Notes: generated by a model not told the origin, from the sequence alone. A DNA stretch of 6,298 nt from Planctomycetota bacterium (GCA_016209665.1 JACQVT010000576.1:1-6298), one strand, 5' to 3'. Positions 1-5,896 are shown, counted from the stretch's first letter. Translations and numbers: made by a program.

Positions 1-189
1 CCGCCGCCGCCCGAACCGATACTCGACGAACAGCGTCTGCCCCGCCATGCGCTCGACCCACCCCGCCGCCACGATGCGCTTGCGGTCCGCCTCGCTGACG
101 TTCACCACCAGGTTGCGGCAGCAGTAAGTGCAGCTCTGGCAGTCAAACCGCTGGAAGACGGGCAGATGAATAGGCGCATGCTTGGTCAC
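1..189 (-). CDS. YkgJ-type CxxCxxCC cluster protein, N-terminal part (runs off left edge)
   Basis: A reading frame open from a GTG at 189 to the left edge gives 63 residues, read by eye. It contains FDCQSCTYCCRN, the C-x2-C-x2-C-C cluster (Cys17, 20, 23, 24) that marks the YkgJ/flagellin-N-methylase-like family of presumed zinc- or iron-binding proteins. The biochemical role of most members is unknown; a redox or metal-chelating function is generally assumed. The GTG start puts HLPVFQRFDC about 8 residues in, as in many family members. It overlaps the stop of a 21-codon ORF as GTGA. An alternative ATG at 264 would add 25 residues and overlap the antitoxin gene. I prefer the GTG because codon third positions between about 190 and 247 are much less GC-rich than in the rest of the gene. 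No strong Shine-Dalgarno precedes either start. The C-terminus lies outside the window. Confidence 0.75.
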   Translation of the reverse strand, partial: MTKHAPIHLPVFQRFDCQSCTYCCRNLVVNVSEADRKRIVAAGWVERMAGQTLFVEYRFGRRR

Positions 190-251
190 TTGAACTCGGC
201 AAGCGGAATGATCGTAATGATCCCACCGAAAGGCCGGGAAGATGGGGTCAT
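186..251 (-). CDS. possible 21-codon micro-ORF bridging antitoxin and YkgJ-type genes
   Basis: The ATG at 251-249 overlaps the antitoxin stop as ATGA, and the TGA at 188-186 overlaps the GTG of the next gene as GTGA. The 21-residue product begins MTPSSRPFGG and ends IPLAEFK; I recognise no domain in it. The double 4-bp overlap is what translational coupling looks like. The same arrangement would result if a toxin gene, usually found just after this type of antitoxin, had been deleted and only its start codon context remained. Overlaps this short can also arise by chance, so I keep confidence low. Confidence 0.2.
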   Translation of the reverse strand: MTPSSRPFGGIITIIPLAEFK

Positions 252-472
252 CGCTCGTCGTCATAGATCTGTTCCCGGCTCACGGTGAAACCTTCGGGCC
301 ACGGGCCGAGATCGTATGTTGGCAGCCGCACGCGTCTGGGGCCGGCCGCCGGCCTGGTTTCGGTCTCGACGACGACGACCGCTCGGTGCTCGCCCGGCTG
401 AATCTCGGGCGGGACCTGGATCGTCCCGCTTCCGTCGGCGCGGACCGTCAAGGTGGTTTCGATGGCTCTCAT
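248..472 (-). CDS. VapB-like antitoxin-type small protein, apparently without its toxin
   Basis: This encodes a 74-residue protein starting MRAIETTLTV, with a GGGAG Shine-Dalgarno 7 bases upstream of ATG 472. A GTG at 493 would add 7 residues but lacks that site. The layout matches a family common in cyanobacteria and planctomycetes and usually encoded directly upstream of PIN-domain toxins. It has an N-terminal beta-rich section with DGSGTIQVPPEIQPGEHRAVVVVE (about residues 11-34, split here by reading). A basic linker RRVRLP follows, then a tail YDLGPWPEGFTVSREQIYDD (about 53-72) that in relatives is the toxin-contacting region. Expected partners would follow on the same strand, but only a 21-codon ORF and then an unrelated YkgJ-type gene are found. 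It is therefore either an orphan antitoxin, a solitary regulator, or part of a pair split elsewhere. Family placement rests on motif memory, not a search. Confidence 0.7.
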   Translation of the reverse strand: MRAIETTLTVRADGSGTIQVPPEIQPGEHRAVVVVETETRPAAGPRRVRLPTYDLGPWPEGFTVSREQIYDDER

Positions 473-513
473 GGTCTGGCTCCCAGTCGACACAGGTGCC
501 GCAGGCTCAACAG

Positions 514-519
514 ATTATA
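514..519 (-). promoter_or_regulatory. -10 box (perfect TATAAT) for the antitoxin gene
   Basis: The minus strand reads TATAAT inside a 44-bp gap between ldh and the antitoxin gene. This is a rare AT-rich hexamer in otherwise very GC-rich DNA. The -35 region is poor: the best hexamer 16-18 bp upstream matches TTGACA at about 3 of 6 positions. Transcription would start near 507, leaving a leader of about 35 bases. This suggests the antitoxin is expressed independently of ldh. Confidence 0.5.
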
Positions 520-537
520 ACACGGCTACGACCAGTC

Positions 538-1548
538 TTACAGCCCCGCGGCGCGGGCGGCCTGGCGGACAATGTCGGCCGAACGGGTCAGCTCGCGATG
601 CTCGAGGTCGCTGAGAACGGCCGTCCGCAGCGGGCGGGCACCCCGGCGGTTGACGACGCATGGGACGGACAGGCAGACGTCTGAGATGTCGTGGAAGTCT
701 TCCAGGTGCCGCGACACGGTCAGGATCGCGTGCTCGTCGCGCCGGATGGCTTCGACGATGCGGGCGGCAGCGAGGCCGATGGCCCAATTGGTCGCGCCCT
801 TGGCGGCGATGATCTCGCCCGCGGCACCGCGGACCCGCTCCACAATCTCGCGGCGTTCCTGGAACGTCAGTGGACCGCGCCCGGCCGGCTCGAACCGGTC
901 CAGCGGAACGTTCGCGACGTGAGCGCTGGACCACAGCGGCAACTCTGACTCGCCGTGCTCGCCCACGATCTGAGCATGCACGTTGCGGACGTTCACGCCG
1001 ATGCGTTCGGCGATCAGCGTCACGAACCGCGAGCTGTCCAGCACCGTGCCCGAGCCGATCACCCGCTCGTGTCCGCCGGGGTGCAGCTTGCCCGCCGCGT
1101 AGGTCAGCACGTCCACCGGGTTCGAGACCACCAGCACGACGGCGGCGGGGGCGGCGGCCGCAAGCGCGGGAACCATCCGGCGGAACATCTCGACATTCGT
1201 CTGGGCCAGATCGAGCCGCGTCTGGCCGGACTTCTGTTTGGCACCGGCGGTGACGATCACGATCTCGGCCCCGCTACAGTCGGCGAGCTGGCCCGCACGA
1301 ACGCGAACGCTCGGCACAAACCGCAGGCCGTGGACGAGGTCCTTCACCTCCGCCTCGCACTTGGCCTGGTTGACGTCGACGAGGGTGATCCGCGAGGCCA
1401 GGCCCTGGAGCATGATCGAATACGCGATCGTCGTGCCCACCGAGCCCGCCCCGATGATGGCGACGCCCCCGGCCTCGACCACGGGCGCGGCGGGGCCACG
1501 ATCCTCCCGGGCGGCAGGGACGCCGGTGATGGCGGAATCGTCCTGCAT
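538..1548 (-). CDS. ldh: L-lactate dehydrogenase (NAD-dependent)
   Basis: This 336-residue protein belongs to the LDH/MDH family and interconverts pyruvate and L-lactate with NADH in the cytoplasm. The Rossmann motif GAGSVG is at residues 33-38 and the NAD-selecting aspartate is Asp58. The substrate loop GAKQKSGQTRLDL (102-114) has Gln105, the residue that makes the enzyme a lactate rather than a malate dehydrogenase (malate enzymes have Arg there), and catalytic Arg111. Asn143 in SNPVD, Asp171 and Arg174 in LDSSRF, His198 in GEHGESELP (proton relay) and Thr253 in ATNWAIG complete the active site. The family is usually about 310-320 residues. The excess is an N-terminal stretch of about 27 residues rich in Ala/Pro/Asp, so a start further in is possible, for example GTG at residue 23. 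No clear Shine-Dalgarno precedes ATG 1548. Lactate fermentation or lactate oxidation cannot be told apart from sequence. Confidence 0.9.
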   Translation of the reverse strand: MQDDSAITGVPAAREDRGPAAPVVEAGGVAIIGAGSVGTTIAYSIMLQGLASRITLVDVNQAKCEAEVKDLVHGLRFVPSVRVRAGQLADCSGAEIVIVTAGAKQKSGQTRLDLAQTNVEMFRRMVPALAAAAPAAVVLVVSNPVDVLTYAAGKLHPGGHERVIGSGTVLDSSRFVTLIAERIGVNVRNVHAQIVGEHGESELPLWSSAHVANVPLDRFEPAGRGPLTFQERREIVERVRGAAGEIIAAKGATNWAIGLAAARIVEAIRRDEHAILTVSRHLEDFHDISDVCLSVPCVVNRRGARPLRTAVLSDLEHRELTRSADIVRQAARAAGL

Positions 1549-1612
1549 GTCAGGATGTTAGCAGTCCCTGCGGCCCCCGGACCAGCCCACCCCGTCGAGT
1601 CGCAGCGGCGAG

Positions 1613-2056
1613 TTACGCGGATTTGGCGGCCTGGGCCACCTGGTCGCGAACCGACTTGGGAGTGACCCCCAGAGACTTCAAGGCTGCCTGGGCGACGCAA
1701 CCCTTCTCCGCCAACAGGGCGAGCAGCAGGTGCTCGGTGCAGACGTGCTTGCTGCTGAGGTCGCGGGCCTCCTCGATGGCCCGGGCCATCACGTTGCGGA
1801 AGTGCGGCGAACCGGGCAGCCGTCCGAACACCCACGTGTCCTCCAGGCTCGCCTTGACGAGCTTGTCGACCTCGGCCCGCAGCCGCTCCTCCGTCGCGCT
1901 GCTGTCGCGAAGAATCGTCGCGCCCAGGCCCGTCCCTTCGCGGGCGATGGCGAGCAGAACGTGCTCGGTGCCCACGTACTCCTGATCGTACTCGCGAGCG
2001 ATGGCGTTCGCGAGCTTGATGACCTGGTCGACCCGTGGGCTCAGTCGTTCGTACAT
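1613..2056 (-). CDS. stand-alone double Clp N-domain protein
   Basis: This 147-residue protein starts MYERLSPRVD and is made only of the two helical repeats seen at the N-terminus of ClpA/ClpC unfoldases. Repeat one (about 2-66) contains YVGTEHVLLAIAREG and repeat two (about 83-143) contains HVCTEHLLLALLAEKG. In ClpC this domain binds adaptor proteins and substrates. Here the two AAA+ modules are absent, and the gene ends cleanly at TAA with no ATPase coding sequence after it. The protein could be a free adaptor, a competitor for ClpC adaptors, or a regulator. Plant ClpT proteins are a known precedent for an isolated domain. The start is supported by AAGGGTG a few bases upstream of ATG 2056. 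A strong hairpin lies between this gene and the one upstream. Confidence 0.85.
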   Translation of the reverse strand: MYERLSPRVDQVIKLANAIAREYDQEYVGTEHVLLAIAREGTGLGATILRDSSATEERLRAEVDKLVKASLEDTWVFGRLPGSPHFRNVMARAIEEARDLSSKHVCTEHLLLALLAEKGCVAQAALKSLGVTPKSVRDQVAQAAKSA

Positions 2057-2072
2057 GCGTCACCCTTCACCC

Positions 2073-2100
2073 GCGCCGGTCGGCCCGCGGCCGACGGCGC
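2073..2100 (-). repeat. strong GC-rich inverted repeat in the leader of the Clp N-domain gene
   Basis: The arms 2079-2085 (GTCGGCC) and 2089-2095 (GGCCGAC) pair perfectly around a 3-base loop. After a one-base bulge at 2078, arms 2073-2077 (GCGCC) and 2096-2100 (GGCGC) extend the stem to 12 pairs. No T-run follows on either strand, so it is not a standard intrinsic terminator. Its end lies 16 bases upstream of the Clp N-domain start. It could stabilise or separate the mRNA segments of the two neighbouring minus-strand genes. Confidence 0.6.
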
Positions 2101-2119
2101 ACCAGCGGAACTCCAGGCG

Positions 2120-2929
2120 CTAATGCGGCCTGATCAGACTATACCCAAGGCTCAGCAGGGCGACAAGGATCGACGCCACCAACGTGATCCGGATGATCCG
2201 CAGCCGGTTGGCGATCTCGCGGTCGCGCCACTCCGCCAGCCGCCGGTCGATCTCCTCCAGCTTACGGTCGATGCGCAGCTCGATCTCGTCAAGCTTCTCC
2301 CGGACGTAGTCGTCGGCCGCCCCGCGAATCCGTCGCGCCAGCCCGCTCACCACGCCCTCCTCCGCGATCTGGTCCCGCAGGGTGGGGTTCTGATCCTCGG
2401 GCAGAAACTTGTAGGCTTCGCCCTCGCCGGGGCCGCCGGGGCCCGCCGGCGACTGGGGACCCTCCAGGAAATGGCTGATGATGCCGCCCATGAGCCGCCG
2501 CCGATGCCGTGTGACGCGGTCCCAGAACGGCTCGTGCGTCCGCAGCCGCTCCCCCAGCACCTCCGTCGGCTCATCGCCGTTGACGGCGATGCCCCGCAGC
2601 CGCATCAACGCCACCAGGCCGCGGCGGCTCAAACCCTGCGCGTCCACCTTCTTGATGCACGCGATCTCTCGCGCGAGTTCCTCCTTGCTGATGGACTTGC
2701 GTACCGGACGGCGGGCCCACACCACGATGTCCAGCAGGGCGTCATGATCGAGCTGCTTCAACAGTGCTTGCCGCTCGCGGATGCGAAGCAGCAGTTGCTG
2801 GCGCTCCATCTTGGCGTCGAGCGTCAGGCCGAGTTCCCGACCGTACAGGATCAACTCGTCCGCCGGCAACTCCTCGAACCTGGCCGTCGTCTTGGCGTCG
2901 CTTCCCACCGGCTGTCCAGTATCGCTCAT
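2120..2929 (-). CDS. tail-anchored membrane protein with SAP/Rho-N-like repeats
   Basis: The 269-residue protein starts at MSDTGQPVGS. ATG 2929 overlaps the stop of the preceding gene as ATGA, and a longer reading to 3163 would only translate that gene in a wrong frame. About residues 17-54, 61-92 and 95-131 look like three related helical units of the form Leu-rich helix, short turn, basic helix (for example LILYGRELGLTLDAK and GLVALMRLRGIAVNG). They resemble SAP, Rho-N or LETM1-tail helices. A Pro/Gly linker is at 157-169 and a charged, probable coiled-coil helix at about 205-240 (DEIELRIDRKLEEIDRRLAEW). A single hydrophobic helix at about 248-266 follows, then RPH. This fits a protein anchored by its C-terminus with most of the chain in the cytoplasm. 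I do not recognise a named family, and the function is unknown. It probably works with the small membrane protein encoded just upstream. Confidence 0.75.
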   Translation of the reverse strand: MSDTGQPVGSDAKTTARFEELPADELILYGRELGLTLDAKMERQQLLLRIRERQALLKQLDHDALLDIVVWARRPVRKSISKEELAREIACIKKVDAQGLSRRGLVALMRLRGIAVNGDEPTEVLGERLRTHEPFWDRVTRHRRRLMGGIISHFLEGPQSPAGPGGPGEGEAYKFLPEDQNPTLRDQIAEEGVVSGLARRIRGAADDYVREKLDEIELRIDRKLEEIDRRLAEWRDREIANRLRIIRITLVASILVALLSLGYSLIRPH

Positions 2930-3189
2930 GGCAGAACCCAATGTAGGGCCACGACACCCCCCAACACCACCAACAGCAAACCGATCCGCAGCAGCTCGCC
3001 CGCGAACTGCCGGACCCGGGCCCGCAGCAGCAGCACCACCGCGTAGTGCCCCATGACCTTGTACCGCCGCGAACTGCCGAACCAGACCACGTACCCCCAG
3101 ACCGTCCGCGCGGTGACGATCGCCACGTACACCGTCACCACGATCGACAGCAGATACCGCCACAGATCGAATATGTCGATGTCCGGCAT
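2926..3189 (-). CDS. small two-helix membrane protein of unknown function
   Basis: This 87-residue protein starts MPDIDIFDLWRY. A TTG at 3234 would add 15 residues, but ATG 3189 has GAGGGA about 11-13 bases upstream and gives a sensible membrane-protein start. One hydrophobic helix spans about residues 12-37 (YLLSIVVTVYVAIVTAR and on). A basic segment with SSRRYKVMGHY and RARVRQF lies between, and a second helix spans about 66-87 (GLLLVVLGGVVALHW). The positive middle loop predicts that it faces the cytoplasm. The stop overlaps the start of the tail-anchored protein gene by 4 bp, so the two are almost certainly co-translated and may form a complex. No family recognised. Confidence 0.7.
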   Translation of the reverse strand: MPDIDIFDLWRYLLSIVVTVYVAIVTARTVWGYVVWFGSSRRYKVMGHYAVVLLLRARVRQFAGELLRIGLLLVVLGGVVALHWVLP

Positions 3190-3198
3190 GCGATTCGC

Positions 3199-3227
3199 TT
3201 GTCCCTCACTGTCCTTCCCACCATAAT
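3199..3227 (+). promoter_or_regulatory. candidate promoter for the RHH/Cys-pair gene
   Basis: TTGTCC (3199-3204) and CATAAT (3222-3227) are separated by 17 bp, matching the sigma-70 consensus at 4/6 and 5/6 positions. Transcription would start near 3234, about 33 bases before the ATG at 3267. On the opposite strand the same AT patch reads TATTAT (3223-3228), a possible -10 for the divergent small membrane protein gene, though I find no good -35 for it. The gap is short (77 bp), so the two promoters would overlap. Confidence 0.4.
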
Positions 3228-3236
3228 ACTGCAAGC

Positions 3237-3254
3237 GCGGGCGTGCCAGCCCGC
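3237..3254 (+). repeat. 6-bp inverted repeat in the leader of the RHH gene
   Basis: GCGGGC at 3237-3242 and GCCCGC at 3249-3254 flank a 6-base loop. The G-run that probably acts as ribosome binding site (3257-3261) lies only 3 bases downstream. The hairpin would be at the very start of the predicted transcript. It may be a REP-like intergenic palindrome, an operator half-site pair, or chance in GC-rich DNA. Confidence 0.35.
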
Positions 3255-3266
3255 CCGGGGGTCCTG

Positions 3267-3593
3267 ATGGCCCAGCAGAAACAGACCGTCGTCTCGTTCC
3301 GCGTCGACCACCACCTGGCGGAGATCCTCAACAACCTGCCCGACAAGTCGGCCTTCATCCGCGAAGCGATCCTCCGCCGCTTCCACACCGAGTGCCCGTT
3401 CTGCCGGGGCCGCGGCGTCCTGCCCGGCCTCATCGCCGAGTGGTTCGAGACCCAGTTGCCCCGGCTCAAGACCATCGAGTGCAAGTGCTGCAACTACCGC
3501 TACCCCGTGGACATCCTGCCCCCCGAGGCCCTTACCGGCCCGGGCGACGACTTCGTCTGCTCCCACTGCCGCGAGCACGGCCACGTGCACTGA
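3267..3593 (+). CDS. ribbon-helix-helix protein with three Cys pairs; candidate zinc-responsive regulator
   Basis: The 108-residue protein starts MAQQKQTVVSFRVD; ATG 3267 has GGGGG 5 bases upstream, and the longer reading from 3243 lacks support. Residues 7-39 fit a CopG/Arc-type ribbon-helix-helix: beta strand TVVSFRV, helix HHLAEILNNL, turn PDKS, helix AFIREAILRRF. Such domains bind operator DNA as dimers through the strand. The rest holds three Cys pairs: C43-x2-C46, C72-x2-C75 (with C74 between) and C98-x2-C101, plus a His-rich end (H100, H104, H106, H108). These could form a zinc ribbon or a sensory metal site. It lies directly upstream of, and co-directional with, genes for a zinc-type ABC importer. 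The inference is therefore a metalloregulator of that importer, analogous in position to Zur but from a different fold. The regulatory role is not proven by sequence, and a zinc-dependent structural role for the cysteines is the main alternative. Confidence 0.8.
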   Translation: MAQQKQTVVSFRVDHHLAEILNNLPDKSAFIREAILRRFHTECPFCRGRGVLPGLIAEWFETQLPRLKTIECKCCNYRYPVDILPPEALTGPGDDFVCSHCREHGHVH

Positions 3594-3642
3594 GAGGGAT
3601 GAGGGATAAAGGATGATGGATCAAGGATGAGGCATCAGGGGA
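3594..3642 (+). repeat. degenerate heptanucleotide tandem repeat (NNNGGAT)
   Basis: Immediately after the stop codon the sequence falls into 7-base units ending GGAT: GAGGGAT, GAGGGAT, AAAGGAT, GATGGAT, CAAGGAT, GAGGCAT. A slipped CAGGGGAT follows. The spacing is exactly 7 for six units, with conservation of the last four bases. It resembles the short tandemly repeated heptamers of cyanobacterial and some planctomycete intergenic regions. It separates the regulator gene from the znuA promoter. Confidence 0.6.
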
Positions 3643-3670
3643 TCGGGCAGGGGGCGATTCATGTCTTGTG

Positions 3671-3700
3671 TTGACAATGTAATACAGGCTGTCATAGTAT
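3671..3700 (+). promoter_or_regulatory. candidate znuA promoter with overlapping operator-like dyads
   Basis: A perfect -35 hexamer TTGACA (3671-3676) is followed by CATAGT (3693-3698, 16-bp spacer) or TAGTAT (3695-3700, 18-bp spacer), each 4/6 to the -10 consensus. Three short dyads lie on top: ACAG-G-CTGT (3684-3692), TGACA/TGTCA (3672-3676 with 3690-3694) and AATAC/GTATT (3681-3685 with 3697-3701). Symmetry across the spacer and -10 is where a repressor would block RNA polymerase. The predicted start near 3706 is about 115 bases before znuA, leaving a long structured leader. Confidence 0.5.
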
Positions 3701-3711
3701 TTGGAGTACGA

Positions 3712-3775
3712 GTCGATCGAGCTTGCAGGGCGGCGACCTCGCCAAACTGCTCGATCGACATAACCTTTTGTTTTT
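3712..3775 (+). terminator. terminator-like hairpin in the znuA leader (possible attenuator)
   Basis: An 11-bp perfect inverted repeat, GTCGATCGAGC at 3712-3722 and GCTCGATCGAC at 3749-3759, encloses a smaller hairpin GGCG/CGCC (3732-3735 with 3740-3743). It is followed on the plus strand only by a T-rich run, CTTTTGTTTTT (3765-3775). The T-run starts about 6 bases after the stem, so this is an imperfect intrinsic terminator. It lies downstream of the TTGACA promoter and upstream of znuA, so it could terminate reads before the transporter. Each arm also contains the 8-bp palindrome TCGATCGA (3713-3720 and 3751-3758), so an operator pair is an alternative. Confidence 0.5.
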
Positions 3776-3821
3776 ACTGGTGTTGCGGTTCATAGGCATC
3801 GGTGTTCGTGGAATCTGACTC

Positions 3822-4847
3822 ATGGAGCTGCCGCGGAAAAAGCCGGGTCGGGCAACGCTGGTGCTGCTGGCGGCCCTCGTCGGGGCGGCGCTGGCCACCG
3901 TCGCCCTGTGGCCGCGCGGTGGGGCGGCGGGGCGCGACGGGAAACTGCACCTCGTTTGCACGTTCCTGCCGGTCTACGTGTTCACGCTGAACGTCGTTGC
4001 CGACGTACCCGACGTCGACGTTCGCCTCCTGGTTGAACGCGACGTGGGCTGTCCGCATTCGTACTCCCTGACCGGGCAGGACCTCAAGCTGCTGAGCGAG
4101 GCGGACGTGATCGTCGCCAACGGCCTGGGCGTCGAGCCGTTCCTGGACCGGGTCACGCGCGGGCAGCACGCAGCGGAGGTCATCACCATCTCGGACGAGT
4201 GCGACGTACTGCGGCTGCGCTCCGGAGAAGCCGAGGCCGACGACCACGACCACGCCGACGACCATGCCGACCATCACCACGACCCATCGGACGTCAACCC
4301 GCACACGTGGGTGTCGCCGCGGCAGGCCGCGATCGAGGTGCGCACGCTCGCCCGCAAGCTGGGCCAGGTGGCCCCGCCGCGCGCAGAGGCCTTCCGGGCA
4401 AACGGTGAGGCCTACGCCCGGCGGCTGGAGTCGCTGGCCGGTCGCATGGAGGCCGCCGCCCGGTCGTTCACCAACCGCAACATCGTCACCGGCCATGCCG
4501 CGTTCGACTACCTGGCCCGCGATCTGGGCCTGAACGTCGTGGCGACGTTGAGCGTGGTTCCGGGCGAGACCGGCTCGGCCGCCCAGATGGCCAGGCTGAT
4601 CGACACTATTCGCCGAACCCATGCCGCCGCGGTCTTCTGGGAACCGCCGTTCGCCGACAAGGTCGCCCAGACCATCGCCCGTGACGGTGCCGTGCCCGTC
4701 TATCCGCTCAACCCGTTCAACACCGATGCCGGCCTGCCGCCGGCCGCGACCCTGGACGACACACGGCGCATGTATGAAAATGTGATGGAGCAGAACCTGG
4801 CTACGCTGCAGCGCGCCTTAACGACCACGACCGCGCCTGCGGAGTGA
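3822..4847 (+). CDS. znuA: zinc/manganese ABC transporter substrate-binding protein (ZnuA/TroA-like)
   Basis: This 341-residue cluster A-I metal-binding protein captures the metal outside the inner membrane and delivers it to the ZnuB permease. Residues 1-30 form a signal peptide or anchor: basic RKK/R, then hydrophobic TLVLLAALVGAALATVALW, with no lipobox cysteine. The mature part begins near KLHLVCTFLPVYVFTLNV. Likely metal ligands are His79 in CPHSY, His161 in NPHTW, His225 in TGHAAF and Asp302 in FNTDAG. A His3Asp set is typical of zinc-binding TroA-type proteins, whereas manganese proteins often carry Glu at the third position. A His/Asp-rich flexible loop (DDHDHADDHADHHHD, residues 140-154) precedes the second ligand, as in ZnuA of many bacteria. 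No strong Shine-Dalgarno precedes ATG 3822. The ATPase gene begins 70 bp downstream, so an operon is expected. Confidence 0.92.
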   Translation: MELPRKKPGRATLVLLAALVGAALATVALWPRGGAAGRDGKLHLVCTFLPVYVFTLNVVADVPDVDVRLLVERDVGCPHSYSLTGQDLKLLSEADVIVANGLGVEPFLDRVTRGQHAAEVITISDECDVLRLRSGEAEADDHDHADDHADHHHDPSDVNPHTWVSPRQAAIEVRTLARKLGQVAPPRAEAFRANGEAYARRLESLAGRMEAAARSFTNRNIVTGHAAFDYLARDLGLNVVATLSVVPGETGSAAQMARLIDTIRRTHAAAVFWEPPFADKVAQTIARDGAVPVYPLNPFNTDAGLPPAATLDDTRRMYENVMEQNLATLQRALTTTTAPAE

Positions 4848-4917
4848 ATCGGCGCGACGTGGTGGCGCCGGTTGGATCGGGAGGCCGCGCCGGCTGAAAG
4901 CCCGCGGCTCGTTGGAG

Positions 4918-5781
<864 letters not shown>

Positions 5782-5845
5782 TCCAAACACGCGGCGCGGG
5801 GCGCGCACAGAGCCCGGAGCGCAAGCGACGGGTAGCACCGACAAC

Positions 5846-5896
5846 GGAGGAGTACCCGGCATGGTATCGACCCCACGCTCGCGCCTGGGGCTCTGA
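5846..5896 (+). CDS. possible 11-codon leader ORF with strong ribosome site before znuB
   Basis: GGAGGAG at 5846-5852 is the best Shine-Dalgarno in the right half of the window. It lies 8 bases before ATG 5861, which opens an 11-codon frame (MVSTPRSRLGL) ending TGA 5894-5896. The znuB ATG at 5912 begins 15 bases later, so ribosomes ending here could restart there. The gap between znuC and znuB is 130 bp, long for this operon type. It may be a coupling or regulatory leader peptide. It could also be that the ribosome site is fortuitous. Confidence 0.3.
   Translation, partial: GGVPGMVSTPRSRLGL

Noticed and set aside
538..1548. Malate dehydrogenase as the identity of the dehydrogenase
   Set aside because: The substrate loop has Gln105 in GAKQK, characteristic of lactate dehydrogenases, where malate enzymes carry Arg.
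1549..1612. Promoter for ldh in the 64-bp gap
   Set aside because: The only AT-rich hexamer on the minus strand (TAACAT) has no acceptable -35 at 16-18 bp, so I do not call a promoter.
955..1665. 236-residue open frame on the plus strand
   Set aside because: It is antisense to ldh, whose catalytic residues are all intact.
1730..3046. 438-residue open frame on the plus strand
   Set aside because: It runs antisense to the Clp N-domain and tail-anchored protein genes, whose products show clear domain structure. Long antisense frames are expected in DNA this GC-rich, and its translation shows no recognisable motif.
2930..3163. N-terminal extension of the tail-anchored protein to 3163
   Set aside because: The added 78 residues are Gly/Arg/Ala-rich and lie inside the small membrane protein gene in another frame; the ATGA overlap at 2926-2929 gives a better start.
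3774..4622. 282-residue open frame on the minus strand
   Set aside because: It is antisense to the well-supported znuA gene; its apparent composition simply mirrors that gene.
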